Assembly (NCBI RefSeq): GCF_032401055.1 | Contig: NZ_CP135529.1 | Location: 5,268,501 to 5,332,500 of the forward strand | From: Tardiphaga sp. 709 | GTDB taxonomy: Bacteria; Pseudomonadota; Alphaproteobacteria; Rhizobiales; Xanthobacteraceae | Length of the DNA stretch: 64,000 bases | Direction of reading: 5' to 3' | In this document: positions 43,158-52,443 of the stretch, one piece after another | Numbering within the stretch: the first letter of the stretch is position 1 | Layout of the letters: each line of letters starts with the position of its first letter | Program-made: the position numbers and the translations under genes | The notes under the pieces: model-generated | Told to the model about the DNA's origin: nothing | Databases searched by the model: none | Seen by the model: the letters and a program-made list of their open reading frames with translations, nothing else

Positions 43158-44309
43158 ATGAGGTTACGGAAGGCGCCAATTGTCGCCACGCTGTTCGCGC
43201 TCACGCTGGCACTGCCGGCGTCTGCGCAGCAGACGATCAAGATCGGATCGTCGCTGGGTTTGACGGGCTACGGGTCGGCGACCGACGGTCACTGGCGCGA
43301 TGGGATGCAGATCGCCGTTGAGGCGGTCAATGCGCAGGGCGGTGTCCTCGGTAAGAAGCTTGAACTGGTGATCGAGGACAACAAGTCGACGCCGCAGCAG
43401 GCAGTGGTCGTCTATCGCAAGATGATGACAGACGACAAGGTCGCTGCCTTCGACAGTGGCTGCATTTCGGCCGGAAACTTTGCCGCCGCGAGCTTCGTCT
43501 CCAGAGCCAAGCTGCCGATGTTCCTTTGCTCCATTCTGCCGCGCCAGCCCGATGAGCAGAAGTGGGCCTTCCAGTTCCTGCCCCCACCCAAATTCGAGGT
43601 GGATGCGCGCTACCAGTATCTCAAGGACAAGACCGATATCCGTAAGGTCGGAATCCTCTCCGATCCGAGCCCCTACAGCCTGCTGATGCGCGGTCTGGCG
43701 GAAAAGGGTGCCGAGGAATTCGGACTGACTGTCGTGGCCAACGAGTCCTACCAGCAGGATGACGCCGACTTCAGCGTCCAGATCGGGCGCATCAATGCGG
43801 CCGGCGCCGGCGCGATCATCATGCTGGGGCAGGGCAATGCGGTGGTCACCGTCGCCAACAACATCCGCAGCCTCGGCCTGACCAAGATGCTGATGCTGGG
43901 CAGCATCAATGAGCTCGATATCCTGCTTTCGGCTGGCAAGGTGCTTGGCGACCAGTATCTGGTTCCGTCGCCGCTCATCCAGGTGGCGGCGGATGACATC
44001 AGCGTCGTCACGGACCCCGCCGCACGCGCGGCCGCCGAGCCGTTCGTCAAGGCGATGAAAGCCAAGTTCGGCAAGTCCGACAACGCGCAGGCCTCGCGTG
44101 CCTGGGACTCCATCATGATGATGGCCGCCGCCATGAAGAAGGCGAACTCGACCGACGGGACGGCCGTGCGTGACGCCTTCGAGAAACTCGGCCATTACGA
44201 CGGTGCAGGCGCCTCCTACGACTTCAGCGCCGAGAATCATATCGGCATCACCAGAAATCCCTATGTAATCGCCTCGGTAAAGGACGGCGTTCTGGTTCTC
44301 AAGAAATGA
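43158..44309 (+). CDS. Branched-chain amino acid-type ABC transporter substrate-binding protein
   Basis: Periplasmic receptor of 383 residues with a signal peptide (APIVATLFALTLALPASAQQ) and the LivK-type opening IKIGSSLGLTGYGSATDGHWRDGMQIAVEAVNAQGGVLGKKLELVIEDNKSTPQQAV. AGGGGACGG precedes the ATG. It is followed directly by two ATPases and two permeases, making a complete five-gene importer (43158-47645). In such catabolic islands these receptors often bind aromatic or other organic acids rather than leucine; ligand unknown. Confidence 0.92.
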   Translation: MRLRKAPIVATLFALTLALPASAQQTIKIGSSLGLTGYGSATDGHWRDGMQIAVEAVNAQGGVLGKKLELVIEDNKSTPQQAVVVYRKMMTDDKVAAFDSGCISAGNFAAASFVSRAKLPMFLCSILPRQPDEQKWAFQFLPPPKFEVDARYQYLKDKTDIRKVGILSDPSPYSLLMRGLAEKGAEEFGLTVVANESYQQDDADFSVQIGRINAAGAGAIIMLGQGNAVVTVANNIRSLGLTKMLMLGSINELDILLSAGKVLGDQYLVPSPLIQVAADDISVVTDPAARAAAEPFVKAMKAKFGKSDNAQASRAWDSIMMMAAAMKKANSTDGTAVRDAFEKLGHYDGAGASYDFSAENHIGITRNPYVIASVKDGVLVLKK

Positions 44310-45034
44310 CGGCGATGGCGGACATCACCCCACTGATCGCGGTGCGCGATCTGACGGCGCGCTACGGTCATATCGAAGCGCTGCGGTCGACGGCACTTCA
44401 CGTGGCGCCGGGCGAGTTCGTCACCATTCTGGGGCCGAATGGTGCGGGCAAGACCACCTTGCTTCGCGCCATCACGAGGCTGATCGCCAGCACCGGCCAG
44501 ATTATCTTCAACGGGCAGGACGTCACCCATCTGCGCACCCATGAACTTGCTGGACTCGGCATCATCATGGTGCAGGAAGGGCGTGGTTTGTTCGGCGACA
44601 TGAGCGTGCGGGAGAACCTGCAACTCGGCGCCTACAAACTGTCCGGACCGCAGGCCCACAGCGAGCGGCAGCTGGAGAAGGTGTTCTCCCTATTTCCGCG
44701 GCTGCGCGAACGCATCGACCAGACCGCCTCGTCCATGTCCGGCGGCGAGCAGCAGATGCTGGCCGTCGGCCGCGCATTGATGGCTGATCCGAAGCTGCTC
44801 ATTCTCGACGAGCCGTCGCTTGGCTTGGCGCCGCGCGTCGCCTCCGAAATTCTGTCGACGCTCGGCGCTCTCAACAAGGAGGGTCTCGGCATCTTGCTGG
44901 TCGAGCAGAAAGCGCCGCTGGCGCTCAAGCTCGCCCAGCGTGTTTACATTCTTGCCTCTGGAAGCGTTCGGGCCGAGTTGCCGACACAGGAGATTGAATC
45001 GCATCATGACCTCGCTCGCTATTACTTCACCTAA
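44306..45034 (+). CDS. LivF-type ABC transporter ATPase
   Basis: A 242-residue ATP-binding subunit: Walker A GPNGAGKTTLLR near residue 42, signature SSMSGGEQQMLAVGRAL near 140, Walker B LLILDEPSLGLAP. The V-Q-E-G-R-G-L-F-G-D-M-S-V-R-E-N-L stretch and length are LivF-like. The start overlaps the receptor stop by 4 bases and its 3' end overlaps the next start by 29 bases. Confidence 0.93.
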   Translation: MTAMADITPLIAVRDLTARYGHIEALRSTALHVAPGEFVTILGPNGAGKTTLLRAITRLIASTGQIIFNGQDVTHLRTHELAGLGIIMVQEGRGLFGDMSVRENLQLGAYKLSGPQAHSERQLEKVFSLFPRLRERIDQTASSMSGGEQQMLAVGRALMADPKLLILDEPSLGLAPRVASEILSTLGALNKEGLGILLVEQKAPLALKLAQRVYILASGSVRAELPTQEIESHHDLARYYFT

Positions 45035-45989
45035 GCCGGCTGCACGTCTGGAACGTTTCTCCCTCGGCCTGCTCGGGGCAGGAGCGCTGCTGTTCGTCGC
45101 CGTCCTTGTTTATGGCGGCTACCTGTTGACGGTGATGCAGCTCGCGATGATCTACGGCATCTTTTGCCTCGGATTGAATTTCTTCATGGGCTATACGGGC
45201 CAGGCATCCTTTGGTCAGAACGCCTTTGCCTGTATCGGCGGCTACGGCAGCGCCATTCTCTGCGTGCAGTACAATTGGGAGCCTGCGCTCGCCCTTATCG
45301 CCTCGATGGGCGTTGCGGGAATAGCCGCGCTCGTGATCGGTTACCCGACGCTGCGCCTGCGCGGCCACTATCTCGCGATGGCGACCTTCGCGCTGGGCCT
45401 CATTACCTATGACATCTCGGTCCAGTGGACCAGCCTGACCCAGGGCTATATGGGCTATGCCGGCATTCCACCGCTCGGCATCGGCAGCCTGACCATCGAG
45501 GATGAACGGCTGAAGCTGCTCAGTCTCGGCGGGCTGCTGCTGGTCGGCTTCTGGATATCGCAGCGTCTGCGCGATTCCCGTTTCGGCCGCGGACTGCGCG
45601 CCATTTCAGGAAGCGAGAACGGCGCCGCTGCGCTCGGCATTCGCATTTCGCGCTTCAAGCTGATCGCCTTTGTCATCGCCGGATTGTACGCCTCGGCCGC
45701 CGGATCGTTGTTTGCACATACGGTCGGCTTCATCAGTCCCGAAGTGTTCGGTCCGCAGATGGTCATTGTGACCTTCACGATGCTCTATGTCGGCGGCGTC
45801 GGCACGCTGATCGGTCCGGTTGTCGGCGCCATCGTTGCGTCTCTGTTGCCGGAAATCTTCCGCAGCACCGGCCGCTTCCAGGACATCGCCTATGCGCTGG
45901 TGTTGCTGTTGATGCTGATCTATGCGCCCAAAGGCCTCTCTGCGCTCGGCGGACTGTTTCGCCCGCGCAAAGACAAAGGGGAGGCGTGA
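45006..45989 (+). CDS. LivM-type ABC transporter permease
   Basis: A 327-residue permease with about ten hydrophobic segments. GLNFFMGYTGQASFGQNAFACIGGYGSA is the LivM signature, and GIRISRFKLIAFVIAGLYASAAGSLFAH the C-terminal transporter motif. The frame is open from 44820, but that part is an overlap with the ATPase gene; ATG 45006 is the first Met giving a normal N-terminus. Inner membrane partner of the LivH-type subunit at 46758. Confidence 0.92.
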   Translation: MTSLAITSPKPAARLERFSLGLLGAGALLFVAVLVYGGYLLTVMQLAMIYGIFCLGLNFFMGYTGQASFGQNAFACIGGYGSAILCVQYNWEPALALIASMGVAGIAALVIGYPTLRLRGHYLAMATFALGLITYDISVQWTSLTQGYMGYAGIPPLGIGSLTIEDERLKLLSLGGLLLVGFWISQRLRDSRFGRGLRAISGSENGAAALGIRISRFKLIAFVIAGLYASAAGSLFAHTVGFISPEVFGPQMVIVTFTMLYVGGVGTLIGPVVGAIVASLLPEIFRSTGRFQDIAYALVLLLMLIYAPKGLSALGGLFRPRKDKGEA

Positions 45990-45991
45990 CG

Positions 45992-46765
45992 ATGGCTCTC
46001 CTCAAGGTCAAGGGTCTGACCAAGCGTTTTGGCGGGCTGCTCGCGAATAACGAGATCGATCTCGAAGTGCCCCAGGGCAGTCTCTTTGCAGTGATTGGTC
46101 CGAACGGCGCGGGCAAGACCACGTTCTTCAGCATGATTTCCGGCTTCCTCAATTCGACCTCGGGAAGCATCGCCTTCGATGGCCGCGACACCACGCGCAT
46201 GCGCCAGGATCAGATCGCCGCTATGGGGCTGATCCGGACGTTTCAGCTCGTGCAATTGTTCAAGGGCATGTCCGTCGCCGAGAACGTCGAGGTCGGCTGC
46301 CACCTCGCCACCCGAGGCGGCGTCGCCGCGGCGCTGCTGCGACCGTCCTGGTTTCGCAGGCAGGAAGCCGAGGTTCACGAACGGGCGCGCGAATTGCTCG
46401 ATTTCGTCGGGCTTGGCGCGCACGCTGATCTCGATGCCGAGTTGCTGCCCTATGGCCAGCAACGTCTGCTCGAGGTCGCGCGCGCGTTGGCATCCAGGCC
46501 GCGACTTCTGCTGCTCGACGAGCCGGCCGCCGGTCTCAATACGCAGGAGACCGATGGGCTCGCGCATATCATCCAGAAGATCAACCGCCAGGGCACCACG
46601 GTGCTGTTGATCGAGCACGACGTCGGTCTGGTTACGCGAATCGCACACCGGATCGCTGTGCTCGATTTCGGCCGGAAGATTGCCGAAGGCACGCCGGACG
46701 AAATCAAGGTTCATCCCGAAGTCATTGCCGCTTATCTCGGCGTAGAGGAGGCAGCACATGCCTAG
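45992..46765 (+). CDS. LivG-type ABC transporter ATPase
   Basis: A 257-residue ATP-binding subunit. Walker A GPNGAGKTTFFSMISGFL near residue 36, the LivG-type signature LLPYGQQRLLEVARALASRP and Walker B LLLLDEPAAGLN, followed by the LivG tail EGTPDEIKVHPEVIAAYLG. ATG 45992 is chosen because AAGGGGAGG lies 7 bases upstream; a GTG at 45986 is also possible. The 3' end overlaps the LivH-type gene by 8 bases. Confidence 0.93.
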   Translation: MALLKVKGLTKRFGGLLANNEIDLEVPQGSLFAVIGPNGAGKTTFFSMISGFLNSTSGSIAFDGRDTTRMRQDQIAAMGLIRTFQLVQLFKGMSVAENVEVGCHLATRGGVAAALLRPSWFRRQEAEVHERARELLDFVGLGAHADLDAELLPYGQQRLLEVARALASRPRLLLLDEPAAGLNTQETDGLAHIIQKINRQGTTVLLIEHDVGLVTRIAHRIAVLDFGRKIAEGTPDEIKVHPEVIAAYLGVEEAAHA

Positions 46766-47645
46766 CGCAGTCGAACTCGTCCAGAGCCTCGTCAACGGCG
46801 TCGGTATCGGACTGATCTACGGACTGGTCGCGATCGGATTTTGCGTCATCTACAATGCCAGCGGCATCGTCAATTTCGCGCAGGGCGTGTTCGTCATGCT
46901 CGGCGGCATGTTCGCACATACGCTGCTGACGCAATTCGGCCTGCCGATCTATGTTTCGGCGGTACTGTCCACGATCCTGGTCGCGGGCATCGGCGTTCTC
47001 GTTCAGATCGCCATCATCAATCCGATGTGGCGTCGCAAGGCGCCGTTGTTCGCGATCATTCTTGCGACGCTGGCCATCCAGCTTCTGATCGAACAGGTCG
47101 TCATTCTCACTCTGGGCGATCAGCCGCGGACCTATCCGGAATTCACCTCCGGCGGGCCGCTAAAGATCGGGCCGATCGCGATCGGCTATCAGCTGTTCTG
47201 GGTGCTCGGATGCGGTGCCTTGATGGTGTTCGCACTGACGCAGTTCTTCAACCGCACGCGGATGGGGCGGGCGTTGCGAGCCTGTTCGCAGAATCGCGAG
47301 GCGGCGGCGCTGCTGGGCATTCCCGTCGAGCGCATGTTGATTGTCTCCTTTGCACTCAGCGCCGCGCTGGGCGCCGCCGCCGGCATTCTCATCACGCCGA
47401 CGCAATATACGGCCTACAGCGTCGGCGGTCCGTTCGGCATCAATGGTTTCATCGCGGCGATCATCGGTGGTTTCGGGAGCGCGCCGGCGGCGCTGGTCGG
47501 CGGCATCTTTCTCGGTGTCATCCAGTCCGGCGCCATCGTGTTCTTCGGCGCGGGTTTCAAGAACATCGTGGCGCTGACAGTGCTACTCATCGTCCTCCTG
47601 TTCTTCCCGAGCGGATTGTTCGCCGGCAGGGCGAAGAGCGCCTGA
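46758..47645 (+). CDS. LivH-type ABC transporter permease
   Basis: A 295-residue permease with about eight hydrophobic segments. The N-terminus VQSLVNGVGIGLIYGLVAIGFCVIYNASGIVNFAQGVFVMLGG is diagnostic for LivH. The cytoplasmic loop GRALRACSQNREAAALLGIPVERMLIVSFALSAALGAAAGIL is the EAA-like ATPase contact. Last gene of the transporter set; a flavodoxin-like reductase follows after 30 bases. Confidence 0.92.
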   Translation: MPSAVELVQSLVNGVGIGLIYGLVAIGFCVIYNASGIVNFAQGVFVMLGGMFAHTLLTQFGLPIYVSAVLSTILVAGIGVLVQIAIINPMWRRKAPLFAIILATLAIQLLIEQVVILTLGDQPRTYPEFTSGGPLKIGPIAIGYQLFWVLGCGALMVFALTQFFNRTRMGRALRACSQNREAAALLGIPVERMLIVSFALSAALGAAAGILITPTQYTAYSVGGPFGINGFIAAIIGGFGSAPAALVGGIFLGVIQSGAIVFFGAGFKNIVALTVLLIVLLFFPSGLFAGRAKSA

Positions 47646-47675
47646 TCCGAGGCAAATGCCGGTGAGAGTATCGCG

Positions 47676-48374
47676 ATGAATGTCTTGATGGTCTACGCAC
47701 ATCCCGAGCCGACGTCGTTCACTGGCGCCCTGAAGGATGCCGGTGTCGCGGCGCTGCGTCAGGCCGGCCACACCGTGGTGGTATCTGATCTGTATGCCGA
47801 GCAATTCGACCCGGTTGCCGGGCGGCACGATTTCAATGCAGTGGCGGATGCGGAGCGGTTTCACTACCAGACCGAACAGGCCCATGCGTACGGCACGGGC
47901 GGTTTTGCGACCGACCTCGCGCGTGAGCAGCAGCGCTTTCGCGACGCCGATCTCGTTGTCTGGCTCTACCCGATCTGGTGGGGCGGCATGCCGGCCATTC
48001 TGAAAGGCTGGTTCGATCGCGTTCTCGCTTATGGCTTCGCCTATGCCGATGGTCGCCGCTTTGCCAGCGGTTTCTTTCCCGACAAGTACGGGCTGCTGTG
48101 CCTCAGCACCGGCGGCACTCGGCAACGGTTCTCGGCTGGCGACGCTTATGGCGACATCCGGACCGTGCTGTGGCCAGCGCAGCGCCTGATGATCGAGTAT
48201 CTCGGCATGACAGCTCTTGAACCGTTCGTCGCTTACGCAGCACCGCGTGTCGATGCCGACGGCCGCGAAGTGTATCTGCTGCAATGGAGCAAGCGACTGC
48301 AGCAGGCCGTCGAAGACATGGCGTCGCACGCCAGCACCGCAGCAGTCACTCCCACCGCAAAAGGCAGGTCATGA
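47676..48374 (+). CDS. NAD(P)H:quinone oxidoreductase, flavodoxin-like fold
   Basis: A 232-residue FMN/FAD reductase of the NQO/MdaB/KefF type: MNVLMVYAHPEPTSFTGALKDAG at the N-terminus, LVVWLYPIWWGGMPAILKGWFDRVLAYGFAY near residues 92-122 (the P-I-W-W-G flavin contact). It overlaps the following SDR by 4 bases. Together with the zinc-independent quinone reductase at 35164 it hints at enone or quinone intermediates in the pathway. Confidence 0.9.
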   Translation: MNVLMVYAHPEPTSFTGALKDAGVAALRQAGHTVVVSDLYAEQFDPVAGRHDFNAVADAERFHYQTEQAHAYGTGGFATDLAREQQRFRDADLVVWLYPIWWGGMPAILKGWFDRVLAYGFAYADGRRFASGFFPDKYGLLCLSTGGTRQRFSAGDAYGDIRTVLWPAQRLMIEYLGMTALEPFVAYAAPRVDADGREVYLLQWSKRLQQAVEDMASHASTAAVTPTAKGRS

Positions 48375-49141
48375 GCATCAGCAATCAAGGGCGGACCGAC
48401 CGGGATTCGTTGAGCGGCAAGGTCGTACTGGTCACGGGCGGCTCGCGCGGCATGGGAGCTGCGATCGCACGGCGTTTTGCCAGCGCGGGCAGTCGCGTGG
48501 CGATCGGCTACCGCAATGAATCCGCGGCGGCGGATGCGGTACTCGGTGATATCGCCGCGTTGGGAGCGCAAGGCATCGGCGTTACCGGTGACATTTCCAA
48601 TCCGGACGATGCGAGGGCGATGGTCGCGCAGGCCATTGCGCGGTTCGGGCATCTCGACATTCTGGTGAATTGCGCCGGTATCGCGGAATATCGACCGTTC
48701 GAGGCGGTCGACTCCGAACTGTTTCGCGTCACCTTCGATACCAATGTCCTCGGCACGATCGCGGTCATTCAGGCGGCACTCCCGCATCTGACCGCGCCGG
48801 GAGGACGGATCATCAATTTCTCCTCCGCGCTTGCTACCCGGCCAATCCCGACCACCTCGATCTATGCGGCCTCTAAGGCGGCGGTTGCCGCCCTGTCACA
48901 TGCGCTCGCCAAGGAATTCGGCCCGCGCGGGATCACAGTCAACGCGATCGCGCCTGGTGTGATCGAGACCGACATGACGACGCAGATACTGGCCGAGCGC
49001 GGCGCGGGGATCGCGGCGATGACGCCGCTCGGGCGCATCGGGCAAACCGATGACATTGCCGGTGTCGCGCTGTTTCTGGCATCGCCGGAGGCGAAATGGC
49101 TTACCGGGCGCACGATCATCGCCGATGGCGGGGTGAGCTGA
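48371..49141 (+). CDS. SDR-family oxidoreductase (FabG-like)
   Basis: A 256-residue short-chain dehydrogenase: cofactor loop TGGSRGMGAAIA near residue 22, NCAGIAEY, catalytic Ser and YAASK, PGVIETDMT, and the C-terminal FLASPEAKWLTGRTIIADGG. Start at ATG 48371 overlaps the previous stop (ATGA); longer frames are overlaps with that gene. Probably oxidises or reduces a hydroxy-acid intermediate. Last gene of the operon beginning at 40359. Confidence 0.9.
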   Translation: MSISNQGRTDRDSLSGKVVLVTGGSRGMGAAIARRFASAGSRVAIGYRNESAAADAVLGDIAALGAQGIGVTGDISNPDDARAMVAQAIARFGHLDILVNCAGIAEYRPFEAVDSELFRVTFDTNVLGTIAVIQAALPHLTAPGGRIINFSSALATRPIPTTSIYAASKAAVAALSHALAKEFGPRGITVNAIAPGVIETDMTTQILAERGAGIAAMTPLGRIGQTDDIAGVALFLASPEAKWLTGRTIIADGGVS

Positions 49142-49638
49142 CACGGGGCGTCGAACAGCGGTTCGCATCCGCTGCGGGACCAAATGACGCAGGCTCGACA
49201 ATAACGGCGACATTCATACGCCGACCATGTCGGACGCGCGCCTTGCATACCCGATGATATCACGACGCCTGCGCGCCGCGGCACGCGCTGCATTTTGCGG
49301 AGCGACTCACAATAGTGATCGCCGGCAACGCCGCAGCGAGGTGATACGAGCTCTATTGGCGGGCTTGCGATCATAGTTCTCGACGCGCTGCGCGCATGCG
49401 TTTCGATAGTTGTTCGCGATGACGAAACGGCACCCTTCATTTGTGCGTCAATGCAACGCGAATGACACACTCCGTTCATCATTAGCCCGAAATTCGCTGC
49501 CGTCGTTGACAGGCCGATCTCTCCATCAATATCTTATATCAAAACATCGTTACGCCCTCGCGTACAATGAGCGCGAGCCGGCGATGGGCGGCCAAGTAAA
49601 ATTTCACTGAGGAAACGAAGGCAATTCGGAGGGCTATA
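49142..49638. other. Intergenic region with possible terminator and porin promoter
   Basis: Right after the SDR stop there is a 6-bp hairpin CAGCGG-N7-CCGCTG (49156-49174), a weak terminator candidate. A TTGACA at 49506-49511 is followed 18 bases later by TATCTT (49530-49535), a possible promoter of the porin, leaving an untranslated leader of about 100 bases. No gene seen in between. Confidence 0.4.
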
Positions 49639-51165
49639 ATGACGACGACTATCAAGACTCTTGTTCTCGGCTCGGCGGCAGGGATTCTCGCGATCGGCGG
49701 TGCACACGCAGCCGATCTGCCGGTGAAGGCCAAGGCGGTCGAATATGTGAAGATCTGCTCGCTTTACGGCGCGGGCTTCTATTACATTCCGGGCACCGAC
49801 ACCTGCATCAAGATCGGCGGTGCACTTCGCATCGATACCGCGTTCAACGCCGCGAGCAACTATGACGTGCCGTACTGGTTCGGTGGCGCTGGCGGCAACA
49901 ATCTCTACACAAAAGATTACTTCAATACGAAGCCGCGCCTGACGTTGACCACCGATACGCGCACGGCGACCGAATATGGTCTGCTTCGCACATTCTCCAA
50001 CATTCATTTCGACTTCGCGCAGGGACGTGAAAGCATCGCCGGCGGCTTCGTCGAGGTAGACTTCGCGTTCATCCAGTTCGGAGGTTTCACCTTCGGTAAG
50101 GCCGTCTCGCAGTTCGACCCGCAATGGGCGCTCGCCAAGCCGACCATTGCCTCCGGTTTCTTCGCGGGCTCGAACAACGCGACGGGTATCCCGCAGCTGG
50201 CCTACACGGCCTCCTTCGGCAACGGCGTCTCCGGCACCATCTCGCTCGAGAACGCGTCGCCCTATCGCAATGCCGGCCTGTGGAACGTGAACACGTTCAT
50301 CGTGGCGCCCGGTGCCTCGCAGTTCACCGGTGCATTCTATGGCTCGTCGTCGAACACGTTCCTCGGCAATGCCGCCGGCGGCAACCATATGCCGGATGTC
50401 GTCGGCAACCTCCGCCTAGATCAGGCATGGGGCACGCTGCATTTCGCTGCAGCCCTTCATCAGGCGACGGCTCAATACTACACCAATGAACCCTCCGGCC
50501 ACCCTGACGATGCCTACGGCTTCGCCGTAAGCGGCGCTGTCGAGTTCAAGAACCTGCCAACTGGCGCGGGCGACAGCCTCAAGCTGGAAGCCTCCTACGC
50601 CAAGGGCGCCGCGAAATACGTCTTCGCGGGCACCGTCGATACGCTGGGCGGCGGCCGGTTCGCCAAGTTCGATGGCAACACGGTCGGCTTCGGCTACGTT
50701 CTCGATGGCGTCTATGCACCTGGCGGCCAGATCGTGCAGAGCTCGGCCTGGGAAGTCAGCGGCTTCTTCGAGCATTACTGGAACCCGGCGTGGCGCACCT
50801 CGCTGTTCGCCAACTACAGCCACATCTCCTACGGTGATGCGGGCAATGCTCTGCTAGCAGGGGCATTCGCCTCGACCACGCGGGGCTTCGGCACCAGTTC
50901 GTCCTCGGCAGCGGCTTCGTCCGCCGGCGTTCTGTCCGGGACCACCAACAACTTCGACTTTGCCACCACGCAGGTCGGCACGAGAACAGCCTGGACGCCC
51001 GTTCAAAATCTGACGCTCTCGGCGGAATTCATCTACAGCCGCCTGGATCAGAGCCTGGGTGGCACCTACACCGGCAACGTCGTCGGCAAGCCTGCCGGCA
51101 CATCTTACGCCATACGCGATCAGAACCTCTACAACGGCGCGGTTCAGATCCTGCGGTCGTTCTGA
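49639..51165 (+). CDS. Outer-membrane porin (Porin_2 family)
   Basis: A 508-residue beta-barrel porin. Signal peptide to about residue 24 (GSAAGILAIGGAHAAD), then the conserved start VKICSLYGAGFYYIPGTDTCIKIGG, with two cysteines, typical of Bradyrhizobium/Rhodopseudomonas porins. The rest is alternating aromatic/glycine strand sequence, ending in Phe. Low-complexity Ser/Ala loop (STTRGFGTSSSSAAASSAG) near residue 415. Flanked by catabolic genes, so it may be a substrate-induced channel rather than the housekeeping porin. A strong hairpin follows. Confidence 0.93.
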   Translation: MTTTIKTLVLGSAAGILAIGGAHAADLPVKAKAVEYVKICSLYGAGFYYIPGTDTCIKIGGALRIDTAFNAASNYDVPYWFGGAGGNNLYTKDYFNTKPRLTLTTDTRTATEYGLLRTFSNIHFDFAQGRESIAGGFVEVDFAFIQFGGFTFGKAVSQFDPQWALAKPTIASGFFAGSNNATGIPQLAYTASFGNGVSGTISLENASPYRNAGLWNVNTFIVAPGASQFTGAFYGSSSNTFLGNAAGGNHMPDVVGNLRLDQAWGTLHFAAALHQATAQYYTNEPSGHPDDAYGFAVSGAVEFKNLPTGAGDSLKLEASYAKGAAKYVFAGTVDTLGGGRFAKFDGNTVGFGYVLDGVYAPGGQIVQSSAWEVSGFFEHYWNPAWRTSLFANYSHISYGDAGNALLAGAFASTTRGFGTSSSSAAASSAGVLSGTTNNFDFATTQVGTRTAWTPVQNLTLSAEFIYSRLDQSLGGTYTGNVVGKPAGTSYAIRDQNLYNGAVQILRSF

Positions 51166-51201
51166 GCCTGATCGACCACCGGGTCGGTGTGAAAACAAGA
51201 G

Positions 51202-51223
51202 CCCCCGGCAGATGTGCCGGGGG
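51202..51223. terminator. Strong hairpin after the porin gene
   Basis: CCCCCGGCA-GATG-TGCCGGGGG, a perfect 9-bp stem with a 4-base loop, 36 bases after the porin stop. Only a short T-stretch follows (GCTGTT), so it is a probable terminator or mRNA-stabilising end. Confidence 0.65.
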
Positions 51224-51388
51224 GGCTGTTCACGCAAGCGCGTGAGCAAGCCGTGCCGTACAGCGGAACGGCGGCACATTCCGCAACTTCGATAGCGGTT
51301 TGATTGTAGGACATCGAACAGGGAAAGCGCTGCGGAAGACGGCGCCGAACAAGCGGGCACAGCCCGCTCTGTATAAATCGGAGGAAAC

Positions 51389-52357
51389 ATGCGTGCATTG
51401 TTAGCTGGCCTATGCGGTCTCGTGTTCGCCCTGACGCCCATCCATAGTGCTGTCGCGCAAGGATGGCCGGAGCGGATGGTCACCATGATCGTGCCGTTTC
51501 CGGCGGGATCCGCCGTCGACACGCTCGCGCGCGCCGTTGGTCAGGCGCTGAGTGAGGCGCTCGGCAAGCAGTTCATTGTCGACAATCGTGCGGGCGCAGG
51601 CGGCAGCATTGGTGGTGCGGCCGTGGCCAAGGCGAGCGCTGACGGCTACACGCTCCTGTTCGGCACGCCTGCGCCGATTGCGCTCAACAAGCTGATGTAT
51701 AAGGGGCTGGCCTATGATTCCGAAAAGGATTTCACGCCGGTCGTTCTCGTCGCCAAGTCCCCGCTCATTGTAACGGCGCGCGCCGACTTTCCAGCGAAGA
51801 CATTCGAAGAGTTGATTACTTATGCGAAACAGAACCCTGACAAGGTCAATGTGGGACATCCCGGCAATGGCACACTCGGGCACATCACGTCGGAACTGGT
51901 GCAGAGGTCCGTCGGCGTCAAGATGACCAACGTGCCGTATCGCGGCACATCACCGCTGATGACGGATTTGCTCGGCGGTCAGATCGACATCGTCATCGAC
52001 TTCATGCCGACCTATGTGCCGCTGGTCACTTCGGGAAAAGTTCAGGCGCTTGCCGTCACGACCAGCCAGCGGGCCGCGCAACTGCCGGCCGTGCCGACGG
52101 TGCAGGAGACGGGCTTCAAGGGCTTCGAGGCATCAGCGTGGTACGCCATGGTCGCGCCGACCGGGACGTCGCCGGAGATCGTCACCAAGTTGAACAGCAT
52201 CGTGAACAGCTTTCTCCAGAGTGAAAAGGGGAAGGCTATTCTCGGGCAGAATGCATTGCTGGGCGTCGGCGGATCACCCGGCGATCTCAAGGCATTCGTC
52301 GCGGCCGAGCTCGCCAAGTGGCGGCCGGTGATCGAGGCGGCAAAAATTGCAATGTAG
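51389..52357 (+). CDS. Bug (TctC)-family solute-binding protein, orphan
   Basis: A 322-residue periplasmic receptor with signal peptide (LLAGLCGLVFALTPIHSAVAQG) and the TctC landmarks WPERMVTMIVPFPAGSAVDTLARAV and VDNRAGAGGSIGGAAVAKASADGYTLLFGT. GGAGG stands 4 bases before the ATG. No TctA/TctB membrane partners are in the window, as is common for Bug proteins, which bind carboxylates and may serve sensing or share a distant transporter. Nearby SDR and aldehyde dehydrogenase genes suggest the same catabolic context. Confidence 0.92.
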   Translation: MRALLAGLCGLVFALTPIHSAVAQGWPERMVTMIVPFPAGSAVDTLARAVGQALSEALGKQFIVDNRAGAGGSIGGAAVAKASADGYTLLFGTPAPIALNKLMYKGLAYDSEKDFTPVVLVAKSPLIVTARADFPAKTFEELITYAKQNPDKVNVGHPGNGTLGHITSELVQRSVGVKMTNVPYRGTSPLMTDLLGGQIDIVIDFMPTYVPLVTSGKVQALAVTTSQRAAQLPAVPTVQETGFKGFEASAWYAMVAPTGTSPEIVTKLNSIVNSFLQSEKGKAILGQNALLGVGGSPGDLKAFVAAELAKWRPVIEAAKIAM

Positions 52358-52443
52358 CAAGAACGAGGCCGGCATGGCGCAGTGTAACGTTGTCCTGCTT
52401 GCGCTGAGTGCAGGCACGCCGCCTGACGATCGGGAGTGATGAA

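Noticed and set aside
43164-44240. Long minus-strand frame of 358 codons
   Set aside because: Entirely antisense to the ABC receptor gene, which has a signal peptide, ribosome-binding site and family motifs.
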